Below are positions 9,240 to 17,147 of a stretch of 64,000 bases of DNA, piece by piece (the stretch's first letter is position 1; every line of letters starts with the position of its first letter). The position numbers and the translations under genes were made by a program. Origin of the DNA: an uncultured Granulosicoccaceae bacterium (GTDB taxonomy: Bacteria > Pseudomonadota > Gammaproteobacteria > Granulosicoccales > Granulosicoccaceae); NCBI GenBank assembly GCA_937951345.1, contig CALFCF010000030.1, positions 62,001 to 126,000 of the forward strand, given 5' to 3'. The notes below the pieces were generated by a model that was not told where the DNA came from, made no database searches, and saw only the letters and a list, made by a program, of their open reading frames with translations.

Positions 9240-9871
9240 AACGTTACCCGAACAGGCATTACCAGCAGTCGGTATTTGCCGGCAGGCAGCAGCTTATAAA
9301 CAGCCAACAGCCAGAAATAAAAGCAAATACGTTTAGTGCACGGCCGTCGGCCAACAATAAAAACCAATGACTGAAAACCAGTGCGCACATTCGTGATCGA
9401 CGATCACTCCGTTAACAACGGCGAGTGATCACATAACCGATGCACAGGACTGTAATTTCCCGTTCGTCAAGCAAGGCAAGTTGAATGAAGCGACAGAAGG
9501 TATTGTATTGACGTTTTACGGAGCCAACTGATAAACGAGAAAGCAGAAACGCCATACTAGTCGCAACTTTCACTCAACTTTGCGGTTATTCGGGTATTAA
9601 ACAATCTTTAATCGTGCCTGTACGTGTTCTGTGGTTATAGACGACCTACACCCGTACTTGATCTGTCGGATTACTCATTGAAGCAGTGTAAACCGGCAGA
9701 GACACACCTCACCCCGAAAACTACCGAGAGCCCATTATAACAGGCACTTCCAAAGGGTAGCTCGACTAATTTGAGAAGATTACCGACAAGACACCTGAAA
9801 AGATGCATTAATTTACATGACGGATGCGAATGCTCCGTGAACGTACTGGTGACAACTGCGACATAATTCTG
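9240..9871. other. Long intergenic region without a supported gene
   Basis: These 632 nt separate two minus-strand genes. All six frames are short and unlike proteins. The region is comparatively AT-rich and holds the inverted repeat at 9402-9430. It presumably contains the promoter of the M64 peptidase gene and the end of the transaminase transcript, but no promoter was clear enough to call. Confidence 0.6.
9402..9430. repeat. Inverted repeat, possible operator or hairpin
   Basis: GATCACTC and GAGTGATC form an 8-bp perfect outer stem around an inner CGTT/AACG pair with a 3-nt loop. A 2-nt bulge on one side interrupts it. There is no T-run on either strand, so it is not a normal intrinsic terminator. 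It lies 163 nt upstream of the M64 peptidase frame, where an operator or an mRNA leader hairpin would be possible. Confidence 0.5.
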
Positions 9872-10744
9872 TCAGGAGGTCACATCAGAGAAATCAGTGC
9901 GTTCTCGTGCGATGGATATATATAACTCACGCAGCCGCTTTGTCACATCACCGGGTTTGCCATCGCCAATGGTATGTCCGTCAATTGATACGACCGGCAT
10001 TACGAACATAGAAGCGCTGGTAATAAAGGCTTCTTTTGCGCGGTAAGCCTGCTCAGGCGTGAAAGGTTGTTCAATCACCTGCACCTGGCACGCATCGCTG
10101 AGTTTCATGACGGCTTCGCGGGTGATACCACTGAGGATTTCGTTACCGAGGTGCCGGGTCATCACGACACCGTTTTCATCGATGATGTAAGCATTATTAC
10201 TGGTACCCTCAGTAACGTAGCCATCCTCGACCATCCAGGCGTCGTCCACTCCGGCTTTTTTAGCTGCCTGTTTGCCGAGCACCGGCGCCAGTAAACCGAC
10301 CGTTTTAATATCTCGCCGTTGCCACCGAATGTCATCAACAGTAATAACAGACAAACCGGTTTCCGCCTTGGGGGATGACAACAGGTTTTTTTCCTGCGTG
10401 AACATAACCAGTGACGGCGTTGTATCATCGGGAAAACCGAAATCCCGGTCGGCGGCTCCCCGACTGACTTGCAGATAAACCAGACCTTCACGTAAATCGT
10501 TGCGACGCACCAACTCCTCCTGGATAGCTTCGATTTCATCGTCGCTGCAGGGACTGTCCATCGATAGCTCAGCCAATGATCGCTGCAAACGGATCAGGTG
10601 ATTTTTATTGTCAATCAACCGGCCACCAAGCACTGACGTCACCTCATACACGGCGTCAGCAAACAAAAATCCACGGTCGAGAACGGAAATTCTGGCCTCA
10701 TTTTCGGCAACGTATTCGCCATTTACATAAAACGTTCTGGTCAC
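9872..10744 (-). CDS. dat: D-amino-acid transaminase (class IV, PLP)
   Basis: A 290-residue fold-type IV PLP aminotransferase. Lys147 in RDIKTVGLL is the PLP-binding lysine, at the place seen in Bacillus D-alanine aminotransferase. VTEGTSNNAYI carries the phosphate-binding region, and RGFLFADAVYE and RGAADRDF are typical of the D-amino-acid branch rather than branched-chain (IlvE) enzymes. The expected reaction is D-alanine plus 2-oxoglutarate to pyruvate plus D-glutamate, feeding peptidoglycan precursors or D-amino-acid breakdown. Length is normal for the family. The GTG start at 10744 has a good ribosome site (CGGAGAG, 7 nt). It is flanked by long non-coding stretches, so it is probably a single-gene transcript. 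The distinction from aminodeoxychorismate lyase is by motif only. Confidence 0.88.
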   Translation of the reverse strand: MTRTFYVNGEYVAENEARISVLDRGFLFADAVYEVTSVLGGRLIDNKNHLIRLQRSLAELSMDSPCSDDEIEAIQEELVRRNDLREGLVYLQVSRGAADRDFGFPDDTTPSLVMFTQEKNLLSSPKAETGLSVITVDDIRWQRRDIKTVGLLAPVLGKQAAKKAGVDDAWMVEDGYVTEGTSNNAYIIDENGVVMTRHLGNEILSGITREAVMKLSDACQVQVIEQPFTPEQAYRAKEAFITSASMFVMPVVSIDGHTIGDGKPGDVTKRLRELYISIARERTDFSDVTS

Positions 10745-10817
10745 GAAATGCTCTCCGGGGGTAACACTTAAAAACTACCGATTGTCATCAAGACTGTCGC
10801 AATCGCATCGGCGCAAA

Positions 10818-10844
10818 TGCATCAATCTAGTCGTCTAGGATGCA
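10818..10844. repeat. Small inverted repeat
   Basis: TGCATC/GATGCA enclose a CTAG-TCGT-CTAG inner hairpin with a 3-nt bulge, between a HAD hydrolase gene and the transaminase gene upstream of it. No T-run follows on either strand. Function unclear. Confidence 0.4.
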
Positions 10845-10977
10845 CCGGGTGGCAAGTTTAGCAAAGGGCCATACCGGCATCATGTGGTGCGCCACCGGAA
10901 GCTTATCAAAACCTGGTGCAGATCAGTGCGACTCACGCATCTTTACGGCTGTTGACTAATTAAAGAAAAGGAAAGAA

Positions 10978-11718
10978 TCAACCACTACGAGGCAGGCAAG
11001 CCAACAGATCCTCGAGGCAGGACAGCTCGATCGTCGGCTCGCTGAGATCTGCAGGCCAGGTGATACCGTTCGGGTTGAACCAGGCTGTCAGGGTACCTGC
11101 CTGCTGACCACCACCAACATCTGTCTCTGGGTTGTCACCGACATGCAGAATCTGCCGCGGCTCGACTCCCAGTGCGGTGGCTGTCTGGTTAAACATGTAA
11201 GCATCAGGCTTTGCCGGTGATTTGAGGGTTGCAAAGCGTGCATCATCAAACAGATGGGCTACCCCGGCGATTTCCAGATCAGCATTGCCATTGGTAATGG
11301 CAGCTAACCGATACCCCTGCTTGAGTTGTTGCAAACATGTCAACGCACCATCGAACAGGGTTACCTGACTACGAGCGCGGTAAAACACTTGAAACAAAGC
11401 GTCGGTCATGGACTCGGCATCTGCCGTGCTGTAACCAAACGAGTTGAAAAGCTGCAACAGGCTGTAGGTTCGCATCGCTGTAACATCTCCACGTAGCTCG
11501 GGCTTGCCAGCCAACAACTCGCGCCGCCATTCAAACAATGAATCCGATGAGAATTTTTCGGTTATCTCCGGCGTGTGGCGTTCGAGCCATTCATACTGTG
11601 TCTGTTCAGCCGCCAGCAGTACCGATTCAAGCGGCCAGAGGGTATCATCGAGATCGAAGCTAATGACTTCAACACAAGACAGCTGTGCCTGCACAGCAGC
11701 AGTTGTTGCAACAACCAT
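10978..11718 (-). CDS. HAD-superfamily hydrolase (phosphatase, subfamily IA)
   Basis: From the ATG at 11718 the protein has 246 residues with all four HAD motifs: I, FDLDDTLW (nucleophile Asp22, acid/base Asp24); II, ITNGNAD; III, the Lys in KSPAKPD; IV, HVGDNPETDVGGG. A helical cap sits between motifs I and II, as in subfamily IA phosphatases such as phosphoglycolate phosphatase, YjjG and haloacid dehalogenase-like enzymes. It is likely a cytoplasmic phosphatase for a small phosphometabolite. The frame also opens at 11802, but those residues include a translated tandem duplication. The chosen ATG directly abuts that duplication and has no clear Shine-Dalgarno, so the start is uncertain. Divergent from the alpha/beta hydrolase at 11805. 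Confidence 0.85.
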   Translation of the reverse strand: MVVATTAAVQAQLSCVEVISFDLDDTLWPLESVLLAAEQTQYEWLERHTPEITEKFSSDSLFEWRRELLAGKPELRGDVTAMRTYSLLQLFNSFGYSTADAESMTDALFQVFYRARSQVTLFDGALTCLQQLKQGYRLAAITNGNADLEIAGVAHLFDDARFATLKSPAKPDAYMFNQTATALGVEPRQILHVGDNPETDVGGGQQAGTLTAWFNPNGITWPADLSEPTIELSCLEDLLACLPRSG

Positions 11719-11748
11719 AATTTGTGGATGCGTAATTTGTGGATGCGT
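11719..11748. repeat. Exact 15-bp tandem duplication before the HAD gene
   Basis: Two adjacent perfect copies of AATTTGTGGATGCGT lie immediately upstream of the ATG at 11718, inside the 86-nt divergent promoter region. The duplication moves any upstream promoter element by 15 bp relative to the start codon. Confidence 0.95.
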
Positions 11749-11804
11749 ATTAAATACAACGTAGCAAGCCAGAGTATCACGCCTTGCGGTAGCGCGGCGC
11801 AACT

Positions 11805-12554
11805 ATGATTCGGTATTTAAACAACGAAAACGCCACGCTGGCCTATCAGCATAGGGATGGCAGCTCACCCGGCGTAATTTTCTGTGGTGGCTTTCGTTCC
11901 GATATGCTCGGTAACAAAGCGCGTTACATCGATGATCTCTGTCAACAGCGTGGCTGGCAATACACACGTTTCGATTACCGCGGACACGGTCAGTCAAGCG
12001 ATGACTTTATAACCTGCGGCATCGACACGTGGCTGGAAGATACGCTGGCCATACTTGATGAGATAGCAGTCGGCCGCCAGGTGATTATTGGTTCCAGCAT
12101 GGGTTTATGGCTTGCACTACTGGCCACTCTCAGACGGCCACAAAGAATCAGTGGGGTGCTTGGTATCGCCGGTGCACCTGATTTTACCGAGGCATTGATC
12201 TGGGAACAGTTAGATGAAACAAACCGGCAGGTGTTGCAGGACGGTGGTACATGGTTCAGGCCGTCTGAGTACGATGACGGTTCACCCTACCCCATAACCG
12301 GCAAACTGATCGATAGCGGTCGGCAACATTTGCTGCTCAACGATGCAATTGATATCGCCTGTCCCGTCAGGTTGATACACGGCACCGGTGACACAGACGT
12401 GCCTTGGTCGCTTTCACTGCAACTACTTAAGGCGTTCAACCACAATGATGTAGCATTGACACTGCTAAAAGACAGCGATCACAGACTATCAACACCACGA
12501 GAACTGATAGGTATTGCCGAGCAACTGACTGATCTACGCAATAAAGTCAGCTAA
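11805..12554 (+). CDS. Alpha/beta hydrolase
   Basis: A 249-residue alpha/beta-hydrolase fold protein. GSSMG holds the nucleophile Ser98 at the elbow. GTGDTDVPW supplies the catalytic Asp loop and DSDHRLS the His, completing the triad. The oxyanion region is CGGFRSDM and the strand pattern FDYRGHGQS is canonical. The arrangement resembles the ABHD10-like thioesterase/esterase group, but the substrate is not defined. No signal peptide, so it is cytoplasmic. It diverges from the HAD gene and is followed after 28 nt by the amidase gene on the same strand, so hydrolase, amidase and the DUF1272 gene probably form one operon. Confidence 0.87.
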   Translation: MIRYLNNENATLAYQHRDGSSPGVIFCGGFRSDMLGNKARYIDDLCQQRGWQYTRFDYRGHGQSSDDFITCGIDTWLEDTLAILDEIAVGRQVIIGSSMGLWLALLATLRRPQRISGVLGIAGAPDFTEALIWEQLDETNRQVLQDGGTWFRPSEYDDGSPYPITGKLIDSGRQHLLLNDAIDIACPVRLIHGTGDTDVPWSLSLQLLKAFNHNDVALTLLKDSDHRLSTPRELIGIAEQLTDLRNKVS

Positions 12555-12582
12555 CAACAATCGGAACTTTCAATTAAACGAA

Positions 12583-14061
12583 ATGAACGCGACTACAGTT
12601 TCCAACCCGACCACTGATGACCCGTTTTCAGAGGGTTTATCTAACTATGCGAAGCTGATTAGCGAAGGCAGTATCCGCATAATCGATGCGCTTGAGTATT
12701 GCCTTGCACGTATCGACAAATACAACGATCAATTGCAGGCATTTGAGTATCTCGATGTTGAAGGTGCACGCAAGAGTGCAGAGAGTCTGCAGAATCTCCT
12801 CGACAGCGGCACATCACTTGGCCCTTTGATGGGCGTGCCGATTGCCGTCAAAGATATTATTGCTGTCAACGGCATGCCAACGACAAATGGCTCTCTTCAC
12901 AAAACCCGACAACCGGGTAGCGGGGAAGCTACCGTTGTTGAACGTCTTCGGCGCGCCGGATGCATTATCATCGGTAAAACCAAGACGGTTGAGTTTGCAC
13001 TTGGTGCAACCGGGATAAATACAGCACGTGGTACACCACATAATCCGTGCGACATGGCACAACATCGTCTGCCCGGCGGATCATCGAGCGGTTCAGCTGT
13101 TGCAGTCAGCGCAGGCTTTGCCGCATTCGCTCTCGGCACTGATACCGGTGGTTCTGTGCGCATCCCTGCCAGTTTTAACGGTTTGTTCGGACTCAAAACA
13201 AGCGTGGGGCGTTGGCCGACAGACGGCGTGTTTCCGTTATCCCCGACACTGGATTCGATTGGCCCTCTGTGCCGTTATGCAGATGACGCCTTACTTGTGC
13301 ATAAGGCTATATGCGAGAAACACACAAATACAGTGTCGCAATGCTTTGAAACAGGCGAAGCAGATAACACGAACACTGGACAATCCCATCCCGGTGATCT
13401 GCGTGGCGTGCATTTGGCGATTCCACGCGATCTGTTTTTTGATGAACTCGACACTGAGGTTCAACAGGCGTTTGACCAGGCTGTCGATTGTCTGGTGAAG
13501 GCGGGCGCAACAATTTCTGATACCACACTGCCAGAGGCGCACGAACGTGCCACACTGTTTCCGCAAATCGTGCCACCGGAACTTATTTATGCGCTTGGGC
13601 GGGATGGATTTAAGCAAGCTGAAGAACGAATGGACCCTGTTACTCGCGAAAGGGCAGTAGTGGGGTTGGATGTTGATGCAGTAGACTACGTTGCCGCATG
13701 CAAACGACATCTTGAACTTGCAGCCATAGCCGAACAGCGGTTCGCAGATGTTGATGGTTGGATCACACCAACCTGCCCGTTTTTACCGATGACGCTATCC
13801 AGTCTGGATGATCCTGACGCCCATCAGCGTTCGTTGCTGGCTTCCCGTAACACGCAACCCGCTAACCTGATGAAACTGTGTGCCTGCACGCTGCCAATTC
13901 ATCACCTGGCTTCCAGTGCAAACAGTGAGAAAAACAGATTACCCGTCGGGTTACAACTGATGGGTCGATTTGGCGACGATGAGAATTTACTGCACCTCGG
14001 ATCCCGACTGGAACAGGTGATCGGTCGCGTAGCGCTGCCTGATCTTGAACAAAAGGTTTAA
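12583..14061 (+). CDS. Amidase-signature family amidase
   Basis: A 492-residue member of the amidase signature family, which hydrolyses carboxamide bonds with a Ser-cisSer-Lys triad. Lys90 (IAVKDI), the Ser cluster of GGSSSGSA (167-169) and nucleophile Ser191 (DTGGSVRIP) are all in place. Length and the downstream FNGLFGLKT segment are normal. Family members include indoleacetamide hydrolase, the amidase half of allophanate hydrolase and GatA. The lack of gatB and gatC neighbours argues against GatA. It lies between an alpha/beta hydrolase and a DUF1272 gene (3-nt gap), suggesting a small operon for breaking down an amide or ester compound. The natural substrate is unknown. Confidence 0.9.
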   Translation: MNATTVSNPTTDDPFSEGLSNYAKLISEGSIRIIDALEYCLARIDKYNDQLQAFEYLDVEGARKSAESLQNLLDSGTSLGPLMGVPIAVKDIIAVNGMPTTNGSLHKTRQPGSGEATVVERLRRAGCIIIGKTKTVEFALGATGINTARGTPHNPCDMAQHRLPGGSSSGSAVAVSAGFAAFALGTDTGGSVRIPASFNGLFGLKTSVGRWPTDGVFPLSPTLDSIGPLCRYADDALLVHKAICEKHTNTVSQCFETGEADNTNTGQSHPGDLRGVHLAIPRDLFFDELDTEVQQAFDQAVDCLVKAGATISDTTLPEAHERATLFPQIVPPELIYALGRDGFKQAEERMDPVTRERAVVGLDVDAVDYVAACKRHLELAAIAEQRFADVDGWITPTCPFLPMTLSSLDDPDAHQRSLLASRNTQPANLMKLCACTLPIHHLASSANSEKNRLPVGLQLMGRFGDDENLLHLGSRLEQVIGRVALPDLEQKV

Positions 14062-14064
14062 TCG

Positions 14065-14334
14065 ATGCTAATACTGAAACCCGGTTGTGAGTGCTGTGAT
14101 ACCGACCTGCCGCCGGCCGCTGACAATGCCTGGATCTGTTCGTTTGAATGCACGTACTGCACAACCTGTAAAGATGAGTACCTGAAAGGAGTATGTCCTA
14201 ACTGCGGCGGTAATCTTACAAAACGTCCTATCAGACCGGCAGAGAAGCTGACGAAATTCCCCGCATCTACAGAACGTGTATACCAGGAATCTTTATTGGA
14301 AAATTTAAAAACAGAATCATTGCAAAGCAATTAA
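14065..14334 (+). CDS. DUF1272 small zinc-ribbon protein
   Basis: An 89-residue cysteine-rich protein. Cys residues come as CECC, CSFECTYCTTC and CPNCGG, several presumably binding zinc. The opening MLILKPGCECCDTDLPP and the ICSFEC block match the conserved pattern of DUF1272 proteins, which have no known function. Its start lies 3 nt after the amidase stop, with AAAAGG as ribosome site inside the amidase end, so the two are translationally linked. The C-terminal 30 residues are unlikely to bind metal. Confidence 0.88.
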   Translation: MLILKPGCECCDTDLPPAADNAWICSFECTYCTTCKDEYLKGVCPNCGGNLTKRPIRPAEKLTKFPASTERVYQESLLENLKTESLQSN

Positions 14335-14434
14335 CGTTAAAAAGAAATTTAAAAAATGTAATCGCGCAAATACCCAATACGCGATCACAAACCAGAACTT
14401 CACAATAGCTTGTTCGCCCGGAGTGCCAGGCAGA

Positions 14435-15763
14435 TCAGACGTTAGTGACTCGCCAGATCACATCACCCACATCATCGGCCACCAATAGACTTTTGTCAGG
14501 ACCCATGCACACACCAACAGGTCTGCCGTAGGCATACTTTTCATTGTCCGATAAAAAGCCCCACAGAATATCGCGGGGAGGCCCGGCCGGTTTCCCGTCG
14601 GCAAAAGGTACAAAAATAACGCGATACCCGCTAAGCTTGCTGCGATTCCATGAGCCATGTTGACCGATAACCATGCCTCCCTGATCAAAGCCGTTAAGCG
14701 TACCGCCGGGCATCCAGCACAAGCCGAGTGATGCCGTGTGGCCACCGAGTGCGTAGTCCGGCCGAATCGCCGTCGCTACTTTTGCCGCATCCTGTTCAAC
14801 TCGATCATCGACAGTCTGTCCCCAGTAGCAATAGGGCCAGCCGTAAAAACCATTCTCCTGCACTGATGTCAGATAGTCAGGCGGGACTTCATCACCGAGA
14901 CCGTCACGCTCATTGACCACTGTCCAAAGTTTTCCGCTTTCGGGCTCGATCGCCATACCTACAGCGTTACGCAATCCCTCCGCAAATATTCGCGATTCAT
15001 CAGTGGCAAGATCGATCTCGTAAATTGCAGCCCGCCCCGCTTCCAACGCCATACCCTGTTCTGCGATGTTGGAGAGTGAACCAACACCTGCGTACAGCTT
15101 GTTACCCGTCTCATCCACCAACAGGCTGCGCGTCCAGTGACCACCGGTTTTAAATTCAACTAATTTTTCACCATCACCCGTTAACCTGATATCTCCACTG
15201 TTGTAGTCAAACCGGACAATTCCATCGCTGTTGCCAAGATAAAATTTGTTCCCTACCAGCGCCATACCAAACGGTTGTTTTTGTTTGACGACAAACAATT
15301 CACGTTGCTCGGCAATTCCGTCACTATCGGCATCGCGCAATAGCGTAACGCGGTTGGCAGAGGTGCCGACTGCACGTATACGTCGCATAGTGGCATAGAT
15401 AGCGAAATCAAACGCGCTTTCGATGGCCCCTTTTTCTGAGCTCGATTCAGCAACCAGCACATCATTGTTGGGCAACACATATAACCAGCGGGGATGCCGA
15501 AGGTCGGTGGCAAACGCGTTAACCTTCAGCTCCGATGCAACATTGGGCACATGATTGCCCTGCCAGCCCTTTGCGCTCGGCATTTTCAATGTCATGATCG
15601 TTTGGGCTTCAGCATCCGGAATGCTGGGTGATGTGCCGAAAGCCGGTATATCAGCGACATCACCGAAACGACGTAAGAGAATCGCTATACCACCGATCAG
15701 CGCGACCAGCTTGCCAAACAGTGTAGTCACCAGAGACTGCAGATTAGTTATCAGGTTATTCAT
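14435..15763 (-). CDS. Sorbosone/glucose dehydrogenase-like beta-propeller
   Basis: A 442-residue protein with an N-terminal hydrophobic helix (LFGKLVALIGGIAILL) that acts as signal or anchor, followed by a six-bladed beta-propeller of the soluble glucose dehydrogenase/L-sorbosone dehydrogenase type. Supporting segments are DLRHPRWLYVLPNNDVLVAE, EGLRNAVGMAIEPESG, and GQHGSWNRS near the C-terminus, where characterised enzymes contribute PQQ and calcium ligands. The likely role is a periplasmic, PQQ-dependent sugar or aldose oxidation, though many homologues are uncharacterised. No PQQ biosynthesis genes are in the window. Convergent with the DUF1272 gene and followed upstream by the inverted-repeat element. 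Confidence 0.87.
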   Translation of the reverse strand: MNNLITNLQSLVTTLFGKLVALIGGIAILLRRFGDVADIPAFGTSPSIPDAEAQTIMTLKMPSAKGWQGNHVPNVASELKVNAFATDLRHPRWLYVLPNNDVLVAESSSEKGAIESAFDFAIYATMRRIRAVGTSANRVTLLRDADSDGIAEQRELFVVKQKQPFGMALVGNKFYLGNSDGIVRFDYNSGDIRLTGDGEKLVEFKTGGHWTRSLLVDETGNKLYAGVGSLSNIAEQGMALEAGRAAIYEIDLATDESRIFAEGLRNAVGMAIEPESGKLWTVVNERDGLGDEVPPDYLTSVQENGFYGWPYCYWGQTVDDRVEQDAAKVATAIRPDYALGGHTASLGLCWMPGGTLNGFDQGGMVIGQHGSWNRSKLSGYRVIFVPFADGKPAGPPRDILWGFLSDNEKYAYGRPVGVCMGPDKSLLVADDVGDVIWRVTNV

Positions 15764-15817
15764 AGATTGATCAGGTTACGCCATCGCGCATAGTGGTCAC
15801 CGAAACTGAGGATTATA

Positions 15818-16066
15818 CTAGCCTGCTCTATTCATGAAGGGTTCGCCACCAGAGTCAGGCTACCTAAGCAGGTCGCTCGATTGAGCGAAATTCGTAGAAA
15901 TCTACGGGTTGAGCTCAATCGAGTGAGCTGCGACGGCAGACTGGCTCTGGTGGTGAATAGAAAACAGTCTGCGAATACCCGCAGCGACGCTAAAACTGCT
16001 TTTCTAACTGGAAATGGCTTAGTTTTCAGTGTCACTGTTTTCGCCTTCATGAATAGAGCAGGCTAG
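15818..16066. mobile_element. 249-bp MITE-like element with 23-bp perfect terminal inverted repeats
   Basis: The ends 15818-15840 and 16044-16066 are exact reverse complements over 23 bp. If the outermost CTA/TAG is taken as flank, the element is bordered by TA on both sides, compatible with a TA target as used by IS630/mariner-type transposases. The interior has no transposase, but it has further imperfect inverted repeats (CACCAGAG/CTCTGGTG, GCTCGATTGAGC, CGTAGAAATCTACG), so the whole element could fold into one long structure. This fits a non-autonomous MITE or a decayed IS end pair. The two short open frames inside are not supported as genes. It lies between divergent genes and could affect both promoters. 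Confidence 0.8.
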
Positions 16067-16161
16067 GGTCAGGCCAAAGTTGACCGAACGAATACAGGGA
16101 ATCGGGTGCTGCCTGGATGACAATAACCCACCAACCGTAGATGATCGCGACAATAAACACT

Positions 16162-16956
16162 ATGACAGACTCATCCGACATATTAATTCAGGTGACCGCC
16201 GGGGTTGCTGAAATCACACTTAACCGACCGTCTCGCATGAACAGTTTCACTGCATCCATGCATAGTATCCTTCATAGCCGGTTAAGTGAGCTTCAAGCGG
16301 ATCCACACTGTCGCGCCATCCTGCTTACCGGCGCTGGCGACGCATTCTGCACCGGTCAGGATCTGAACGATCGCGACCCCCGCAAGCTGTCAGGGAAACC
16401 TGACTTGCACCACTCCCTGACCACTCAGTTCAATCCACTGGTGACACTGTTGCGTTCGATTAACCAACCGGTTGTGTGTGCGGTCAATGGAGTAGCCGCG
16501 GGCGCTGGTGCAAACCTGGCGCTCGCCTGTGACATCGTGCTGGCCGCTGACAATGCAAGCTTTATTCAGTCGTTTGCCAAAGTCGGGCTGCTACCGGATG
16601 CCGGCGGCAGTTGGGTGCTACCACGTCTTGTTGGCGAAGCACGTGCCAAAGCAATAGCCATGACCGGGCAGCCGGTTAGCGCAAAGCAGGCACAGGACTG
16701 GGGTATGATTTGGCGGATGGTTGCGGCTGGGTCACTAATGTCAGAGGCGAGAGCACTGGCAACGTCATTAGCTGACGGTCCTGTTCTGGGAACAGCTGCG
16801 ACAAAAAAAGCCATACAGCAATCCTATGACCACACTTTTGAAGAACATTTACAGCATGAAGCACAATGGCAGGGTGAGCTCGGGCGTAGTGATGACTATG
16901 CAGAAGGTGTTGTCGCGTTCCTTGAAAAGCGCAAAGCGGTATTTAAAGGGAATTGA
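16162..16956 (+). CDS. Enoyl-CoA hydratase/isomerase (PaaG-like)
   Basis: A 264-residue crotonase-fold enzyme from the ATG at 16162; an in-frame ATG at 16141 would add 7 residues. It binds acyl-CoA thioesters. FCTGQDLNDRD and the GVAAGAGANLALACD oxyanion-hole block are clear, and LPDAGGSW carries the Asp used by PaaG-type 1,2-epoxyphenylacetyl-CoA isomerases rather than the Glu of classic hydratases. The overall pattern is closest to PaaG of phenylacetate degradation, but no other paa genes are present, so the true substrate may be another aromatic-derived acyl-CoA. It is followed by a repeat-rich gap of 191 nt before the thiolase gene. Confidence 0.85.
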   Translation: MTDSSDILIQVTAGVAEITLNRPSRMNSFTASMHSILHSRLSELQADPHCRAILLTGAGDAFCTGQDLNDRDPRKLSGKPDLHHSLTTQFNPLVTLLRSINQPVVCAVNGVAAGAGANLALACDIVLAADNASFIQSFAKVGLLPDAGGSWVLPRLVGEARAKAIAMTGQPVSAKQAQDWGMIWRMVAAGSLMSEARALATSLADGPVLGTAATKKAIQQSYDHTFEEHLQHEAQWQGELGRSDDYAEGVVAFLEKRKAVFKGN

Positions 16957-17020
16957 ACAACGGAAGGGGTGTTGAACAACGTAAAGGGTGTTGAACAACG
17001 TAAAAGGGAATTGAACAACG
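16953..17020. repeat. Four direct repeats of TTGAACAACG at 19-20 bp spacing
   Basis: Copies of TTGAACAACG begin at 16953, 16972, 16991 and 17011. The first copy contains the stop codon of the preceding gene. Regular spacing close to two helical turns puts all copies on nearly the same DNA face, as in repeated regulator sites, but simple tandem duplication explains them equally well. They lie just before the palindromes ahead of the thiolase gene. Confidence 0.85.
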
Positions 17021-17024
17021 GAAA

Positions 17025-17055
17025 TTGAAAACGTTTTCAATGAAAAACGTTTTCG
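17025..17055. promoter_or_regulatory. Palindromic operator-like sites before the thiolase-lig-pobA genes
   Basis: TTGAAAACGTTTTCAA (17025-17040) is a perfect 16-bp palindrome. A second near copy, TGAAAAACGTTTTC, follows directly at 17041-17054. The core AAACGTTT with a central CG is the type of site bound by LacI-family repressors, and the first copy also fits the cre consensus of that family. The pair lies about 100 nt upstream of the thiolase start. No regulator gene is adjacent, so the factor is unknown. Confidence 0.55.
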
Positions 17056-17147
17056 TTGCTGAATTATGACTGCAAAGCTCAGCCACAGGACTCACATCGG
17101 TGTTCATCGCTGACTGTTCTGTGCATTAACAGAATATCATATGTGTT

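Noticed and set aside
12583-14061. GatA subunit of the tRNA-dependent amidotransferase
   Set aside because: The amidase signature is shared, but gatB and gatC are absent and the neighbours are unrelated hydrolase and DUF1272 genes.
15832-16066. Two 60-70 codon frames inside the 249-bp element
   Set aside because: They end within the terminal repeats and show no transposase motif; the element appears non-coding.
16953-17020. Iteron-type replication origin
   Set aside because: Only four 10-bp repeats, with no rep gene, DnaA boxes or AT-rich unwinding region nearby; a regulatory or duplicated sequence is more likely.
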